DNA of 45,706 nucleotides from Chara braunii (lineage: Eukaryota; Streptophyta; Charophyceae; Charales; Characeae), in NCBI GenBank assembly GCA_003427395.1, contig BFEA01000038.1:3391818-3437523 (forward strand), in the 5' to 3' direction. Shown here piece by piece: positions 20,265 to 32,426 of this stretch. Both the position numbers and the translations under genes were made by a program. The notes below the pieces were generated by a model. The model was not told the DNA's origin. It saw only the letters and a list, made by a program, of their open reading frames with translations, and did no database searches. The stretch's first letter is position 1, and each line of letters begins with the position of its first letter.

Positions 20265-20799
20265 AAGGTATGCATAAACATTAAAGGAACAAGGAAACAA
20301 AAAAGCCATTGCCCGACCACGGGCAGGGTTTAGCCCATGGACCGGGGCCTGAGCCCCAGAGGGGCTCCGGGGCACGGGCCCGATCCATGTGACCCCCTTC
20401 CCCTGGCCTCCAGCAACTCCGCTATTCACATAAGATAATTCTTGGTCCGCTGATCCCTCCGGGGGAAGCTACATACAATTTTTTCCTTCTTATAATTGAA
20501 ACAGCACGTTGTATCTTAGCTTACGGAGGTCCGATGCCAGAACGACACTGGCCAGTGCTGGTGTTTAGTTACGCTGCCCTGTAACCTGAGTTAGGCGGGG
20601 GCATGAGGCCTGGCAGAGAGATCTGGGGAACTGCCGAGGGTGGAAGGCATTCCAATGGCCATCCGTGGGCTCCATCAGGACAACGACGGTCAAAGTTGGG
20701 GCGGTTCGTGTTGCTCTGTAACCTAGCAAGAGGGGCGTGAGACCTAGTAGAGTCTTGGCATGAGGACAAGGAGGTTGAGGCAGGTGTTGGCTGACCTGC
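20265..20799. other. Intergenic with GC-rich hairpin, no gene
   Basis: A GC-rich stretch at 20300-20400 includes a short perfect stem (gagcccc/ggggctc around 20350-20366). A loose direct repeat links 20572-20625 and 20708-20755 (ctgtaacct..g..ag.ggggc.tgag.cct). This may be the body of the minus-strand short element whose tail lies at 20101-20264, but I cannot confirm it. Confidence 0.4.
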
Positions 20800-21096
20800 T
20801 AAACAATACTCGGGTAGCTTGGCTTTTGGTTCTTAGGCTTCTGATTAATCTCAGCGAATGGTGGTATTTGGTTTAGAAGTTAGTCCTATACTTCTAGAAG
20901 GTTTGCTATTGGTTTTCTGAGTTGTGCTTATGTTCTGTTTTCTCAGACGAAAAGTTGGGTAATGACCCGGGTACTTCCAAACTTTCAAACTATCTGTAAA
21001 ATCTTCATATGGAACGCTGGGCCCGGTTCCCCGCACATGCTGCTCCCCATGAATAGATTGGAGCTTTGTTCACATTAAAAAAAAAACAACAACAAC
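20800..21096 (+). repeat. SINE-like element, diverged member 2
   Basis: The end carries the shared hairpin (21016-21034, imperfect), then tgctccccatgaatagattggagc (second stem) and an A-rich tail to about 21096. Upstream, tttctgagtt, ttctcagacgaaaagttggg and taatgacccggg match the element at 34920-35250 (tttctgagtt, cttagccgaagctggg, taatggccccgg) in the same order. So the two share a body as well as the tail and form a family. The left boundary is approximate and no target-site duplication was found. Confidence 0.6.
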
Positions 21097-22134
21097 ATGT
21101 TCTGGTAGTTTATCAAGTGAAGGTAATAACAAACCAACCCTAAAGAAGCTGGCACAAAGAACGTGCGTCAACAAGTAGGCAGATTGACAAAGCAGCCAAC
21201 AAAAGATAACCAATGATAAAGAGGAAATCAAACAACCAAGGACCCATCAGACAAGGCATGGTCCACCACCAAAGGGATGATGGAAGCAGAGATTCTTTGC
21301 CAATGAAAAAAATTCCAATGTTTGGATTCAGGGTATAAAGTTACTATAAAAACCCACTAACATGAGCGCCCGTGCTTTTTTCGGGCGCGTGTGGATGCGT
21401 CGTGGATGGGCGAGCGCCGTGCGTCGAATCGCCTGATTAGGACGAAGGAATTGTACAAGGTGACATTTGGCACAAGTGAATGGGAGACACTCAATAGGAC
21501 CTTGTATTTGGTTTTCGTCCAGGAAAAGCAGAATCCCATCTGGTGGCGCTGTCCATCGTGATCAGCCTCGTCAGGCACGTCGCTTTCATGGTGCCTTCTT
21601 TGTCCTTCAGTGGAGAGAGAGGAGCCGGTGGAGAGGTGGGAGGGGGTGCAATGCGTACCCATTCCTTGTCAACTTCAGGGAAGGTGTAATTGGAGGGATA
21701 TTTATAAGGTGAATAGCGTGGAAATTGTTGATACATTGTGGGGTGACATCATGCGTTTGGGAATGACCAGGGTCAATTTCGAAAGTTGAGGTTATGAGTG
21801 GATAGTGGCTGAGCGGGAGCAAAGGGGTCACTGACGCGTTCTCATGAGGAATTGTGGGAGACGCATCATCAACAAGCACTAAGGTGAAGATCGACACGAA
21901 GCTTTTGATGGTGACATTCCCTCTTCCCTTCACACTCTCGACCAGGCCATCTGCGTATCTCAGACCCTCTTATTAATACACAGCCAATCCTTTGTGAAAG
22001 TAATTATGAGAACAAACTAATAATTAATTTTCAATATTAATAATTAATACCATTAATTGACTGGGCATTGGCCGATCGGCTAGCATGACATAGTAGCCGA
22101 TTTTTATTTATTTATTTGATCACTGCTGGTCACA
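21097..22134. other. Possible LINE copy 1 5' region, no gene recognised
   Basis: A TATA-like ctataaaaaccc at about 21345 and a stem gcgcccg/cgggcgc near 21366-21388 are the only structures. Overlapping frames at 21357-21933 on both strands are not convincing. This may include the 5' UTR of the LINE that follows, but its start cannot be defined without another full-length copy. Confidence 0.35.
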
Positions 22135-24822
22135 ATGCCGAGAATAGTTCACCGTCAACGTAGTCACAAGATGGTCGATTCAACGTTAATGTTTAGAGGG
22201 GTGATGCATCACATTGTTTTACGCCAGCTTCATACCCCTGTGAAAACGGTGTTGGCGGCTCATCAAAAACAGGAAAAATGTCACAACAAAGCAATGGAGA
22301 TCTCGTCTTCGATGGAGGGCGAAGTCCTTAACTCGGAGGAACAAAGGGAATGGAAGGAAAGTCTTAATTCGGAGTGTGACTCAGCCCCCCCCTCTTCGAA
22401 GGAGAAGGCAGCAGAGGAAAGGGGAAACTTAGGACAGACAACACCCAGTCCTTCCACTATGGGGACGCCAGTCTTTCTTTCCCCAACCAGTAACACGTCT
22501 CCCCCTCACAATCGCAGCAAATCACAAGGGGGAGTGATGGTGCCCAATCCCTTATTTTGCCAAAATGATCAGGGGAAATTGACATCGGGGGAAGGAGATT
22601 CGATGGGACAGGGGATAGGCTCCAACTATCAGCAATTTTCACTATTAACTGGGGACACTCTGATGATGGGGCATTCACGTCAGAAGGTCAGGGCCAGTTA
22701 CTGTTACAGAGTCCTATGGGAGGCAAAGGAGGTATGGTTACTCAAACAAGTCCACTACAGAGGATATCACAAGGGTTGAGGGGGAGAAGGGTGGAGGAAG
22801 TAAGAAGGGGGATAGAGGTAAGGAAGGAAGCTGGTAGGGGCGTTGAGAAGAGGGGAAGGAAGGAAAGAGGGAAGGAGAGAGGGCAAGAAGGTGGAGGAGA
22901 GGGAAGGAAGGAAGGAGGTATGGAAGAGGGAAGTGATAGTATGGGAGGAAGGGGAGTCAGGCAGGAGGGGACAACGTCAGGATCTCTAACACATCTGCCT
23001 GTTCAGGGGCAGGAGTGGCCTCCTCTACAGGGAATGAAGCTGAACAATGAGGGTCAATCGTCACATCTAATAACAGCTCCTTCGTCGTGGTTGCAATGCG
23101 TCAAAGGGTATTTTCAATCTAAAGAATTGGAAATCCCAGGGCAGGGCGCTCAGTCTCAATCGTTGAAAACACCTATGAGAAATCTGGCCACGACCAAGGC
23201 TTTTTTTTAATCTAAATTTATTATCCCTTCAGAGAGCCGGGTGATTGAATTAGCAGGAAAAAAAACAATGATAAAAACTTACCCGTCTCAGAAATTGGCA
23301 GAACGTGACACAATTTATTCAACACATGCAAATAACTGGGTCTTCCACGATGATGCTGCTTATAAATCCACTAATGATAAGATTAAGTGGATATGCAAAA
23401 GGTTATCAGCGTTCAAGGGCAGCTACGGAGCAGTGTGTGAGGACTTTCTTATTTTGCCAGTTTCAGCAACCATGTTTACAATTCTATGTTTACACATGAA
23501 TGATAAAAAGACGATTGAATCCTGGAAAAAATTAAGGTGTGATCGATCAAAGGTCCGGATCTATCCCTGGAAGCCGCCTAAACAGGGACCAGATGAAAAG
23601 AGAAACCAAATGATGGAAAATTTATATTGGGTGGAATTCATGCACATCCCAATAGAAATCCAAGCAGCATTCATTCATGAATTTGGGGTAAATCACAATA
23701 TAGTTGACTTTATAGACCCCCTCCTTGCGTATGTGGCCAGAAGGGATGACCATCTGATGCCGACTCTCAACCACCCGACCACGATGCCCTTCAATTTGGA
23801 TGGCGTCATCCCATACAGGGTTGGGGGTAGAGAATACTACATTCACACGGTTCATAAACTGAGGCCGTGGTGTTTTAGATGCCGAGCTTATGGACAATAG
23901 AAATCCTAACTAAACACAAAATCCAGGAAGGAGGAATCGAGCAACAGGAAGGCTCATTCTGGATCCCTTCAAAGTTAATCTATGGAGGACGGTTGATCCT
24001 GGGCATGAGGGATGGGTCTACGTGGAGAGTGCCAAGAAGAGGGAAACGCCTAAAGGTTGGACATGGGAGTGTGAGGGGGATCCTAATTGGGACACCAACC
24101 CCCCCGATTCTTGGGTATCCCCTGAAGTAACAGTAAAAACACCCACGATGGTTGCACAATCAACACAGGCAACTCACCCGGGACAACCCGCGAGCTATGA
24201 TAGCACACACACCTCCTCGTCTGGAGCGCAAGAGAACTTTAAGGCAAAGGGGAAGGAACAGTCCTCTCCGTCTCCAGATAAGGAAGTTCTGGGACCCAGG
24301 GATAAAAGCAAGGGGCCAATGAGTCATCAACAGTGGATACCGGTTAACCACAGAGAAGTGGGTACACTCCCGGGTCCACAACCAGCATACTACCTGCAGC
24401 TAGGAGAAAAGGGGGTAAATGCAATACAGTCCAGAGGGGAAGACTTTGACGGTAGAAGAGGGTTCAGTCGAGGGGCTGGTTCAATTAAAGAAAAAAGGAA
24501 AAAAAAGAAAAATAAAACAGTTAACCAGTCCACACAAGGAGGTTGTTCTCACCGGTGATAAGGACTCCCTCATGGAAGAAGTCAAGTCTGATGCACTCCA
24601 GTCTTCGCAAGGAATGACTAGGGGAAATGAGAGTACGGGGGACTTGATGGGGGAACCAAAAATAGTTGAGGAGGAAGATCCAGACTTAGTGGTGGAGGGA
24701 ACAAAAGCAACAACCTATGATCCGCTCCAAAAGGCCTTCGGTCCCGATCCAATGGATGTGGACTCCACAGCTAGGCTACCAGTCGGGCCGCCCGGGTCCC
24801 GGGTGGCCAGCCCGTGTAACAA

Positions 24823-24876
<54 letters not shown>

Positions 24877-25885
24877 GAAAAAAAGTATGTGATGCAGAAA
24901 AACAAACTAAACATTTTTTGCCTAGGGTTGCATCGAAATTCTTCACCAAATTTAGAATAAAAAATAATATTTACTTTTTATTTTTATTTTTATTGTTTTT
25001 ATTTTTTTTGGCCCTGCCGGGCAAGTGACCCCGGGCCACTCTGGTAGCCTAGCTCCACAGGAGATTTTGAAATGGAGGATGCAGCCTCCCAGCCTGAGCC
25101 AGACATCTTTGAGGATCAAAGGACAAAACAGTTAGCTGAGTGGGGGTTGAAAAATATGAAAATGCAGGTATGGGGAAGCCACTTTTGAATTTTGGGATAA
25201 TTGATATGTCCAGCTGGTTAATCTATTAACCAGCAGTCACAGTAACCAGCAGTCACAGTTTGAAACAGGTTTTACAGCAGGGGCTTCCTGAGGGTGTTCT
25301 ATGGTCTACGGTAAGCATACGCATATTGAGCATTGTGATGGGTCTGTTTCACCCTCCCTCCTCTTCGGGAGATGGGGAAACTAGGGACAAGGGATGCACA
25401 TCGCTGGTGGAGGTAGGGGGTCCCTCCATGCTGCCCAACGACAAAGGGATTGACGAGGTCATAATCACCGAAGGAGAAAGGTGCCCCAATCAGACCACCA
25501 TCCTTGAGTCATGTGGAGTTTCTCCCAAAAGGGGAGGGGTGGTAAGGGTAGAAGAGGTAGGGGTGCTTGAACCAAGGGTATCCTTCTATAAGGATCAGGT
25601 GGTGGGGATTACGGTGAGGGAGTCAAAAGAGGTCAACGAGGGTAACAAGGAGGTTACAGGCTTATAGCAGATAATCCATCAGTTACTTCATTGACGACCC
25701 TTACTCCGGAGGAACAAAGGAAAGAAAAGAAGACACAAGACCCAGGTAAGCGACAAAAGTTAAGACATGTTTTGGAAAAAGGACAAGCCGCTAGGCCACA
25801 ATCTTCTAGAGGAAAGATGGTAATCCCGGTCCAAAAAAAAGGTGGGAAATGGGAAATTGGCCTCTCCCCTACAGGCCAAGATTAG
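22135..25885 (+). pseudogene. LINE copy 1 ORF1 (nucleic-acid-binding protein), fragmented
   Basis: ORF1 is split into frames at 22135-22779, 22716-23210, 23241-23900, 24022-24558, 24419-24892, 25260-25667 and 25691-25885. The conserved core is 23241-23900: NNWVFHDDAAYKSTNDKIKW, YWVEFMHIPIEIQ and PFNLDGVIPYRVGGREYYI, ending RPWCFRCRAYGQ at a stop, where a CX2C zinc knuckle would continue. This layout is that of plant L1-type ORF1 proteins (DUF4283-like core plus zinc knuckle), which coat LINE RNA. Flanking parts are rich in Lys, Glu, Gly and Ser. A retroelement-tail insertion at 24766-25053 interrupts the C-terminal part. Confidence 0.7.
24766..25053. repeat. Two facing poly(A) tails (inverted pair) in LINE ORF1
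   Basis: On the plus strand gctaggctaccag followed by a GC-rich 35-nt stretch ends in about 45 A (24828-24872). Then about 110 nt of AT-rich sequence is followed by a T-tract and, at 24999-25053, the reverse complement of a similar GC-rich stretch ending in gctaggctaccag. The two GC-rich ends are similar, not identical. The arrangement is tail to tail, as if two insertions of one short family entered in opposite directions, or one inserted into the other's tail. Confidence 0.65.
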
Positions 25886-25921
25886 TATGGGGGGTTCGCA
25901 TTAAGAGGTTGGACCACATAT

Positions 25922-26242
25922 GTGGATTATCAGAGCTTTAACGACATAACTTTTAAGAGGGACCTGCATGATTTCTTGATCAAACATTTTGATCCAGGTC
26001 CTCAAGCTACTCTCACAGAAACCGGGGACCAGGCTAAGATGTCCAAACGTGATACATTCGTGAGGTTTGAGGATAATAAAGAATCGGGTCTGAGATGGTT
26101 CTCGCATGCAGCATTGTTGAAACTCCAGCATTTGAAAATCAAGGCTAATGCGGTATGGTCGATAGGGGAGGTCTCAACTTTTCTTTGCTCTATCTTACAC
26201 TGTGGGTTACTGATAGCCTCTTCTAGTTTGGAGGGGGGGTAA
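25922..26242 (+). pseudogene. LINE copy 1, ORF1-ORF2 intervening frame
   Basis: The 106-residue frame (YQSFNDITFKRDLHDFLIKH, KESGLRWFSHAALLKLQHLK) has no family I recognise. Its position, directly before the endonuclease frame and without a separate promoter, suggests it is ORF1 C-terminal or inter-ORF LINE sequence. Confidence 0.4.
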
Positions 26243-26302
26243 CTGGGTACAACTATAGGTGACTATATGGCTTAGGAAATAGGGACATAGAGCATTGTAG
26301 GG

Positions 26303-27148
26303 ATGGATGCACTACAGGCTCTTTATGGTAACAATTCGGCTTGGTTGCGTGCTACTCAGAAAGCGGACTTGGATCTAAGGTCTCTCAACGTAAATGGCCT
26401 TGCTACAGCAGATGCAGTAAAACGTAAGGCCATTATGGAGCAATTGAAAGGAGTGCGTGGGAGGTGTTGGCCTGATTTGATCTGCATCCAAGAAACCCAC
26501 CTCATGGATTCTCCTAAGCACAATAGGGCGCACAACCTAGCCTGCCCCTATCAGAAATAACAAGCCTATTCCACGAGCAACGGGTCGACAGGGGTAGCCA
26601 TCTGGGTACCACCGGATTCCAAGATAGAAATTGTGTACTGTAAAGCCGATCAGGAACATCGCAGATAGTGGGTTACGTTGGTAATGCTGGAGTTAGAACT
26701 AATTTGTGTTCTCAATATTTATGGTCCTAATGTAGTACAGGAGCGTAGAGAATTTTTCCAAAACATTAGAAGCCATATTCCTAGTGGTGCTCCAATCATC
26801 ATCGCAGGGGACTTTAATGCGGTGCCTGATAGATGGTTGAATAGGTGGAGAATCCCTTCTCCATGTCCCTCCTATATAGAGGAGGACGAACAAATTATCC
26901 AACAACTATGCGAATCTGAAAATTTGTTTGCCACATATAGGCGTCTTTGCCCACATGAGAGATCATATAAGTGTTTTCGAAATGTTGGTTCCCCCCACCA
27001 GTCAAGATCAAGGATAGATTTGACTTTTATGTTTGAAGATCTAGACTGTGCCTTAATGGGGGTTAACATTTCCCCCCAAAGTCCGTGGCCAAAGGTAGAT
27101 CACAAAATGTGTGTTGTCTTACTTTCCTTCCGTAAAAAACCGGATTAG
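26303..27148 (+). pseudogene. LINE copy 1 ORF2, APE-type endonuclease
   Basis: ORF2 starts MDALQALYG and has LRSLNVNGLA (residues about 27-36) and DLICIQETHL (motif with the catalytic Glu) in the frame ending 26560. After a stop and a shift it continues at 26678-27148 with CVLNIYGPN, IIIAGDFNAV (Asp/Asn active site), SRIDLTFM and DHKMCVV (His near the end). This is the exonuclease-endonuclease-phosphatase fold used by L1 elements to nick the target. All key motifs are visible but in two frames. Confidence 0.85.
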
Positions 27149-29400
27149 GGTAGAGGTTTCTACAAGCTCAACTCCTCCCTCCTCAAACAAAGGGACTTTA
27201 GAAGTTACCTTCAGGATGTATGGAGGTCAAAGACAGACACGAGTCATATATAGCATGGTTTAACAATGGGCTAGTTTATTTGGCCAAAAAGTGCAACGAA
27301 TACTCTAAGCTAATCGCCAAGGAAAGATATGAGCAGGAAATGAATATGAGCAATAAGATTTTCCAAAACAATTACCCCAACCAGTCGATACCCTAGCACT
27401 CAGGAGCCAACTACTAACCCTCGCTCAACATCGTTGGCAAGGTCACCTGATCAAAGGCAAACTCTTTAAGCATTCGACAGAAGGACAAATGGATACATTT
27501 TTTTTTCCCCTCACACGTACTAAAGCTAGAAGAACGACTATTGAAGCCTTAATTGATCCTCAACAAACACCACAACATGATCCTATCACTTCGGCCAGCA
27601 GTCTGAAAGTGGAGTATGACTTCTTCAAAAATCTTTTCATCTCAAAGGTAGATGTGTCGGTCATCGATCCAGTCTTACAGGATTTTTTTAACCCCCATGA
27701 CTCAAGAGTTATCGCAACGACAAAAGGAAAGATTGGAAGAACCTATCACGAAGGAGGAAATCTGGACTGCGTTGTTGCAAATGGATGAGGATAAAACTCC
27801 GGGGTTTTATGGCCTCCCTAAAGAGTTTTGGGAGGCAATGTGGCCATATTTTGCAAAGGATTTGATGAAATTCTACAAACAAGTCCAGGAAATGGGTAGT
27901 ATGTGGGAAATAGTTGGGCAAGGGATTCTACCCTTGGTATACAAAAAGAGAGATAAAACGAATATAAGGAATTATAGACCTATCACCCTGCTCACCGTCG
28001 TGTACAAAATGTTGGGCAAGGCCATCGCGAATCGTCTCATTCCAATAATGCCAGACATCATTCACCCCTCCCAAACAGGATTCATTAATGGAAGGAACAT
28101 ACAAGATAACATATTGCTCATCAATGAGATGATTAAGTTGTCCCGCCAGAATCACCATAATGCTGCCTTTGTTTTTATAGATTTTGAGAAAGTTTATGAT
28201 TATGTGGATTGGAAGTTTCTGGATGCATGTTTAGCTAAGTTGAATTTTGGCCCAACAATTCGTAGGTGGGTTACTATCCTTCACTCTAACGCCACTACCC
28301 GGATTTAAATTAATGACCTACTTTCCCCGAAAATCCGCCTCCAAAGATCGGTGAGGCAAGGGGATCCCTTAGCTTTATTTTTTCTTTTGATTATTCTGGG
28401 GGCATTAGGAGCTAACCTACGATCTAATTATAATCTTAAAAGATTTTAGATTACAGGTATTCCGGAAGGAGCTATATGAATTTGCTCTATGTTTGCTGAT
28501 GATCTAACCATAATGATGGAGGCGTCCAATGATAATATGGACGAGATAAAAACGCTACTAGATAGGTTCTGCATTCTTTTAGATATGATGGTCAATTGGG
28601 GGAGCACGACATAGGGTTGGTGGTTTCACTCTCAAGGGGATAGGCCTCCTAAGAATCCAAGGGTCCAATGGATGCCACTAGAGGGCCCAATCAGAGTTTT
28701 GAGACTTGTGCTCACAGCTAGGGGGAAGCCAATCTCTAATGATGTATGGATCGCTTCCCCAAAATGAATTTTTGGTAGGGCATTGGTCATTAACAATGTA
28801 ATCTTGGCTTCAATTTGGTACAAGTCTGCTTTGTGGTCACTAAACAAAGGTCTGGCCAAGGAACTCCGGGGACAACTCACGACCTATTTTTGACGAGGAG
28901 ATCACGAAACGCCTCATGTAATCCCCAGAGTGGCATGACAGGTTCTTATGCAGTCCAAAGGAGGACTCAACATTTTGGATCCTACGATCCAGTGCCAAGC
29001 ACTAGCACTTCAATTGTTAAAACGGCTAATATTGGTCACGGATCTTCCATGGCAAGCATTGGCACTGGAACAAATACGTAGAATGGCTCCATAAACCACA
29101 AACGGCGTAAACCCACTCACTTGGGTAGAGGACACGTATTGGACTATCCCTCAGCCTCAAGCACACTCTCAAAAGAATGGGGAAGGGGGGGAAGTAAGAA
29201 AGGATCTGGTATTGGACAATTTATGGGCTACCCTATTGAGAACTTGGCGTGAACTTCCTTTGCCTAACAAATCGCCCCCTTCCACTGACGCGCAAGGAAG
29301 GGTGTTCATAAGTTCTACCCCCCCGTGGTCCACTTGGGTTAAATATGGCGTGGTAAGGATCAAGGATTTGTGGAATACGAAAAGCAAAAGTTGAAAATCT
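27149..29400 (+). pseudogene. LINE copy 1 ORF2, reverse transcriptase
   Basis: The RT is recognisable from about 27489. The best frame, 27652-28308, has DEDKTPGFYGLPKEFWE, NYRPITLLTVVYKMLGKAIA, HPSQTGFINGRNIQDNIL and FVFIDFEKVYDYVDW (first catalytic Asp). After a stop at 28308 the same protein continues as RQGDPLALFFL and SMFADDLTIMM, the FADD catalytic pair, then GWW, ILDPTIQ and LALEQI, with at least five stops and frameshifts to about 29100. C-terminal frames 29169-29394 repeat LINE copy 3 sequence (LRTWRELPLPNKS, SSTPPWSTWVKYGVVRIKDLW). It is non-functional. Confidence 0.9.
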
Positions 29401-30828
29401 GTAAATCAGTTAAGAGAGGAAGTTAAGTACGCACGTAATTTAGTAGAGAATCTTGATCTAATCACTTCGTTCATTCCGTTGGCGTGGGTGGCTGCCTTAA
29501 AAAAGGGTCCTACTTTTTGGTTGCAGATTGGGTGTGTGCTCATCTGACGGAGGGTTCCAGGGTAGTGGGGCAAATATTAGATATTCATACGGATGGCGCC
29601 CTAGTAAATCTCTTTGCACTCCATAAGGACTTTCCCTTTCACAAGCAACCACAATAAGGTGGTGTTCTTCCATTTTGACTCACTCTATAGAGTGAGGACA
29701 TTGTATTGTCCAGTCTCCAAGGGATGGACTGTGTACGCTCCGAATATCCCTGTACCTCTGGACCCAACGAAGTGGATCTGGCGTACCAACAGGAGATGCA
29801 AAGCTAAAAAAGTACAATATTTATCAGTTAAAGCTTCGTATCGCCTGTTACGCCCACCGGTAGATGTTCTTGCTGGTATATAGGAACGATGGGCTCGACA
29901 TTTAAATATTTATACGGATCTGCTCAGACTGATTAAGTGGTGCCAAGAATTCAAGGAGAGGCTCGCTAAGTTCGTTTAGTTCCATATTTAGAGCGACCTT
30001 GATAACAATCTTTTACTCCTATTGTATCTAGAGTACCTCTTATTATATGATATTGTACCCCTCGCAAATCTTTGACTCTACCACCACGTACTAAAACTAC
30101 TGAGTGCGTCACTAGAGTGGCAGATTGTCCATCGTTGCTTACCAACTAATGACTGGTTGATTGACCATTCCACGTTGGAACAAAAGGGTGTAGCCCTACC
30201 GTGGTGTTGTGCTTGTGTGGAGGCCTTCCCTAGTAGGAAGATAAGGGAAACAATTGAACACATATTTTGCGGAGGCGTTGGGATTATATATGGAGTAAAT
30301 CGACAGGTGTATATCCTTGGGACTGGAGGGCGATTATCCTGGGTCATAGGTGCCCTGCCCTCATCTCCTTATCAACTTTTCAACATAATTTATTTAACAA
30401 TGGCAGAAAAACCATTTTATGGGTTTTATGGTATAGAAGGTGAGTGTTTACGATGGAAAAGGCAAGGATTGAGAGCAGAGAAATGTTTGAGCTGGTACAA
30501 CAATTCATAGAAACAGAAATAAGGTCTCAATGGGATAAGACTAAATCTGGGCTTCAAACGCTACAACAAAAACAGGATATTAAGAAACAAATACAAAATT
30601 TCACAAAGGACTGGCTGGGTGATTCTTCAAGAAGGAAAATGTGGAATGTGGAGTGGCCAGGTGGGGAAGAAGAAGAGATGAACTTTTAAGAGGGATTATC
30701 AGATCACCTTCCAAAACTGGTTTGATGTCCAGCCAGGAACCACCTTGAAATCTCAAGAATCCTTTCCCGATCCCTTTCCCGCTTCTAAGGTTGCTTTGGT
30801 AGATCTTCATTGGTATTGGGGGTGGGAG
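29401..30828 (+). pseudogene. LINE copy 1 ORF2 C-terminus with zf-RVT domain
   Basis: The sequence near 30110-30290 reads [20 protein letters not shown], then WCCACVEAFPSRKIRETIEHIFCGG. This is the zinc-binding domain at the C-terminus of plant LINE RTs: a CX2C pair and a His/Cys pair. It matches copy 3 (IEHRCLPRNDWLIDRT; WCMSCLTVFPARKFPEIIEH). The last coding remnants, 30444-30689 (KARIESREMFELVQQFIETE, IQNFTKDWLGDSS), match the C-terminal ends of copies 2 and 3. 29401-30100 is too decayed to translate continuously. Confidence 0.8.
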
Positions 30829-31052
30829 GGGTAACAAGTTTTTTTATCTTCAGTTTGTCGGTTAAAATCTGTTAGTCTGGGGGGTCAAATTGTCAGCAAA
30901 CACTTGATGTCAGAATAGGCATGATGGAATGAATGGGAAGGGGTAACAAGTTGTTTTTTTATCTTCAGTTTGTCGTTTAAAATCTGTTAGTCTGGGGGGT
31001 CAAATTGTCAGCAAACACTTGATGTCAGAATAGGCATGATGGGATGAATGGG
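30829..31052 (+). repeat. 112-bp tandem duplication in LINE copy 1 3' UTR
   Basis: The unit beginning gggtaacaagtt starts at 30829 and again at 30941, and continues through tatcttcagtttgtcg, ggggtcaaattgtcagcaa and gatgtcagaataggcatgat. The two units are nearly identical, differing by a few bases and a short T indel, so the duplication is recent relative to the decay of the ORFs. Confidence 0.9.
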
Positions 31053-31177
31053 TATCCGGGGATGGACAGGAGGTTGCGCTGCTAGCATTAGCATAGTCAT
31101 CTGGCGGCCAGATTTTGGCTGAAGAGGCAGCTCTCCTTCTATCACACCTCTCCTTGAACCATGGTTCAATAACATTT

Positions 31178-31362
31178 AAGGGACGCTGGACCTGGTTTCC
31201 AGCAACATATGTACGAGGGACGCTGGACCCGGTTTCCAGCAAGTGCAGCTCCCCACCAATAGAATGGAGCCGGTGGCTGGGCTGCAAGTGGTGGATGCTC
31301 TTATGATCATCACTAGCAATCAGGGCCGGGTTTTATTAAAAAAAAAAAAGGAAAAAAAAAGG
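31178..31362 (+). repeat. LINE copy 1 3' tail: two hairpins, second stem, poly(A)
   Basis: Two perfect hairpins, gctggacctggtttccagc (31185-31203) and gctggacccggtttccagc (31222-31240), 37 bp apart and each after gggac, are followed by aagtgcagctccccaccaa, tagaatggagc (second stem), about 70 nt and an A-rich tail (31339-31362). It ends the LINE that begins near 22.1 kb. No target-site duplication could be matched upstream. Confidence 0.8.
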
Positions 31363-31511
31363 ACAGAGGCAAGTGGGCAAGTGGGTAGTCCAACTTTGCT
31401 TAGTCAGCGGTACCCAGTCCCAGCCTCACTTTGTCCAGTCAGCAAGCACCATGTGGGACTGTGTGCACCACGGGCCGGTGGAAAAGCGGCAGACCAGCGG
31501 CTAGAAGTATA
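31363..31511. other. Gap flank, no gene
   Basis: A short unassigned stretch between the LINE tail and the N-run. It would hold the right target-site duplication of LINE copy 1 (starting near gacagaggcaag), but the partner was not found. Confidence 0.5.
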
Positions 31512-32426
31512 NNNNNNNNNNNNNNNNNNNNNNNNNNNNNNNNNNNNNNNNNNNNNNNNNNNNNNNNNNNNNNNNNNNNNNNNNNNNNNNNNNNNNNNNN
31601 NNNNNNNNNNNNNNNNNNNNNNNNNNNNNNNNNNNNNNNNNNNNNNNNNNNNNNNNNNNNNNNNNNNNNNNNNNNNNNNNNNNNNNNNNNNNNNNNNNNN
31701 NNNNNNNNNNNNNNNNNNNNNNNNNNNNNNNNNNNNNNNNNNNNNNNNNNNNNNNNNNNNNNNNNNNNNNNNNNNNNNNNNNNNNNNNNNNNNNNNNNNN
31801 NNNNNNNNNNNNNNNNNNNNNNNNNNNNNNNNNNNNNNNNNNNNNNNNNNNNNNNNNNNNNNNNNNNNNNNNNNNNNNNNNNNNNNNNNNNNNNNNNNNN
31901 NNNNNNNNNNNNNNNNNNNNNNNNNNNNNNNNNNNNNNNNNNNNNNNNNNNNNNNNNNNNNNNNNNNNNNNNNNNNNNNNNNNNNNNNNNNNNNNNNNNN
32001 NNNNNNNNNNNNNNNNNNNNNNNNNNNNNNNNNNNNNNNNNNNNNNNNNNNNNNNNNNNNNNNNNNNNNNNNNNNNNNNNNNNNNNNNNNNNNNNNNNNN
32101 NNNNNNNNNNNNNNNNNNNNNNNNNNNNNNNNNNNNNNNNNNNNNNNNNNNNNNNNNNNNNNNNNNNNNNNNNNNNNNNNNNNNNNNNNNNNNNNNNNNN
32201 NNNNNNNNNNNNNNNNNNNNNNNNNNNNNNNNNNNNNNNNNNNNNNNNNNNNNNNNNNNNNNNNNNNNNNNNNNNNNNNNNNNNNNNNNNNNNNNNNNNN
32301 NNNNNNNNNNNNNNNNNNNNNNNNNNNNNNNNNNNNNNNNNNNNNNNNNNNNNNNNNNNNNNNNNNNNNNNNNNNNNNNNNNNNNNNNNNNNNNNNNNNN
32401 NNNNNNNNNNNNNNNNNNNNNNNNNN
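31512..32426. other. Assembly gap (915 N)
   Basis: A run of 915 unknown bases flanked on the right by a T-tract (32427-32438). Frames crossing it are meaningless. Confidence 1.
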
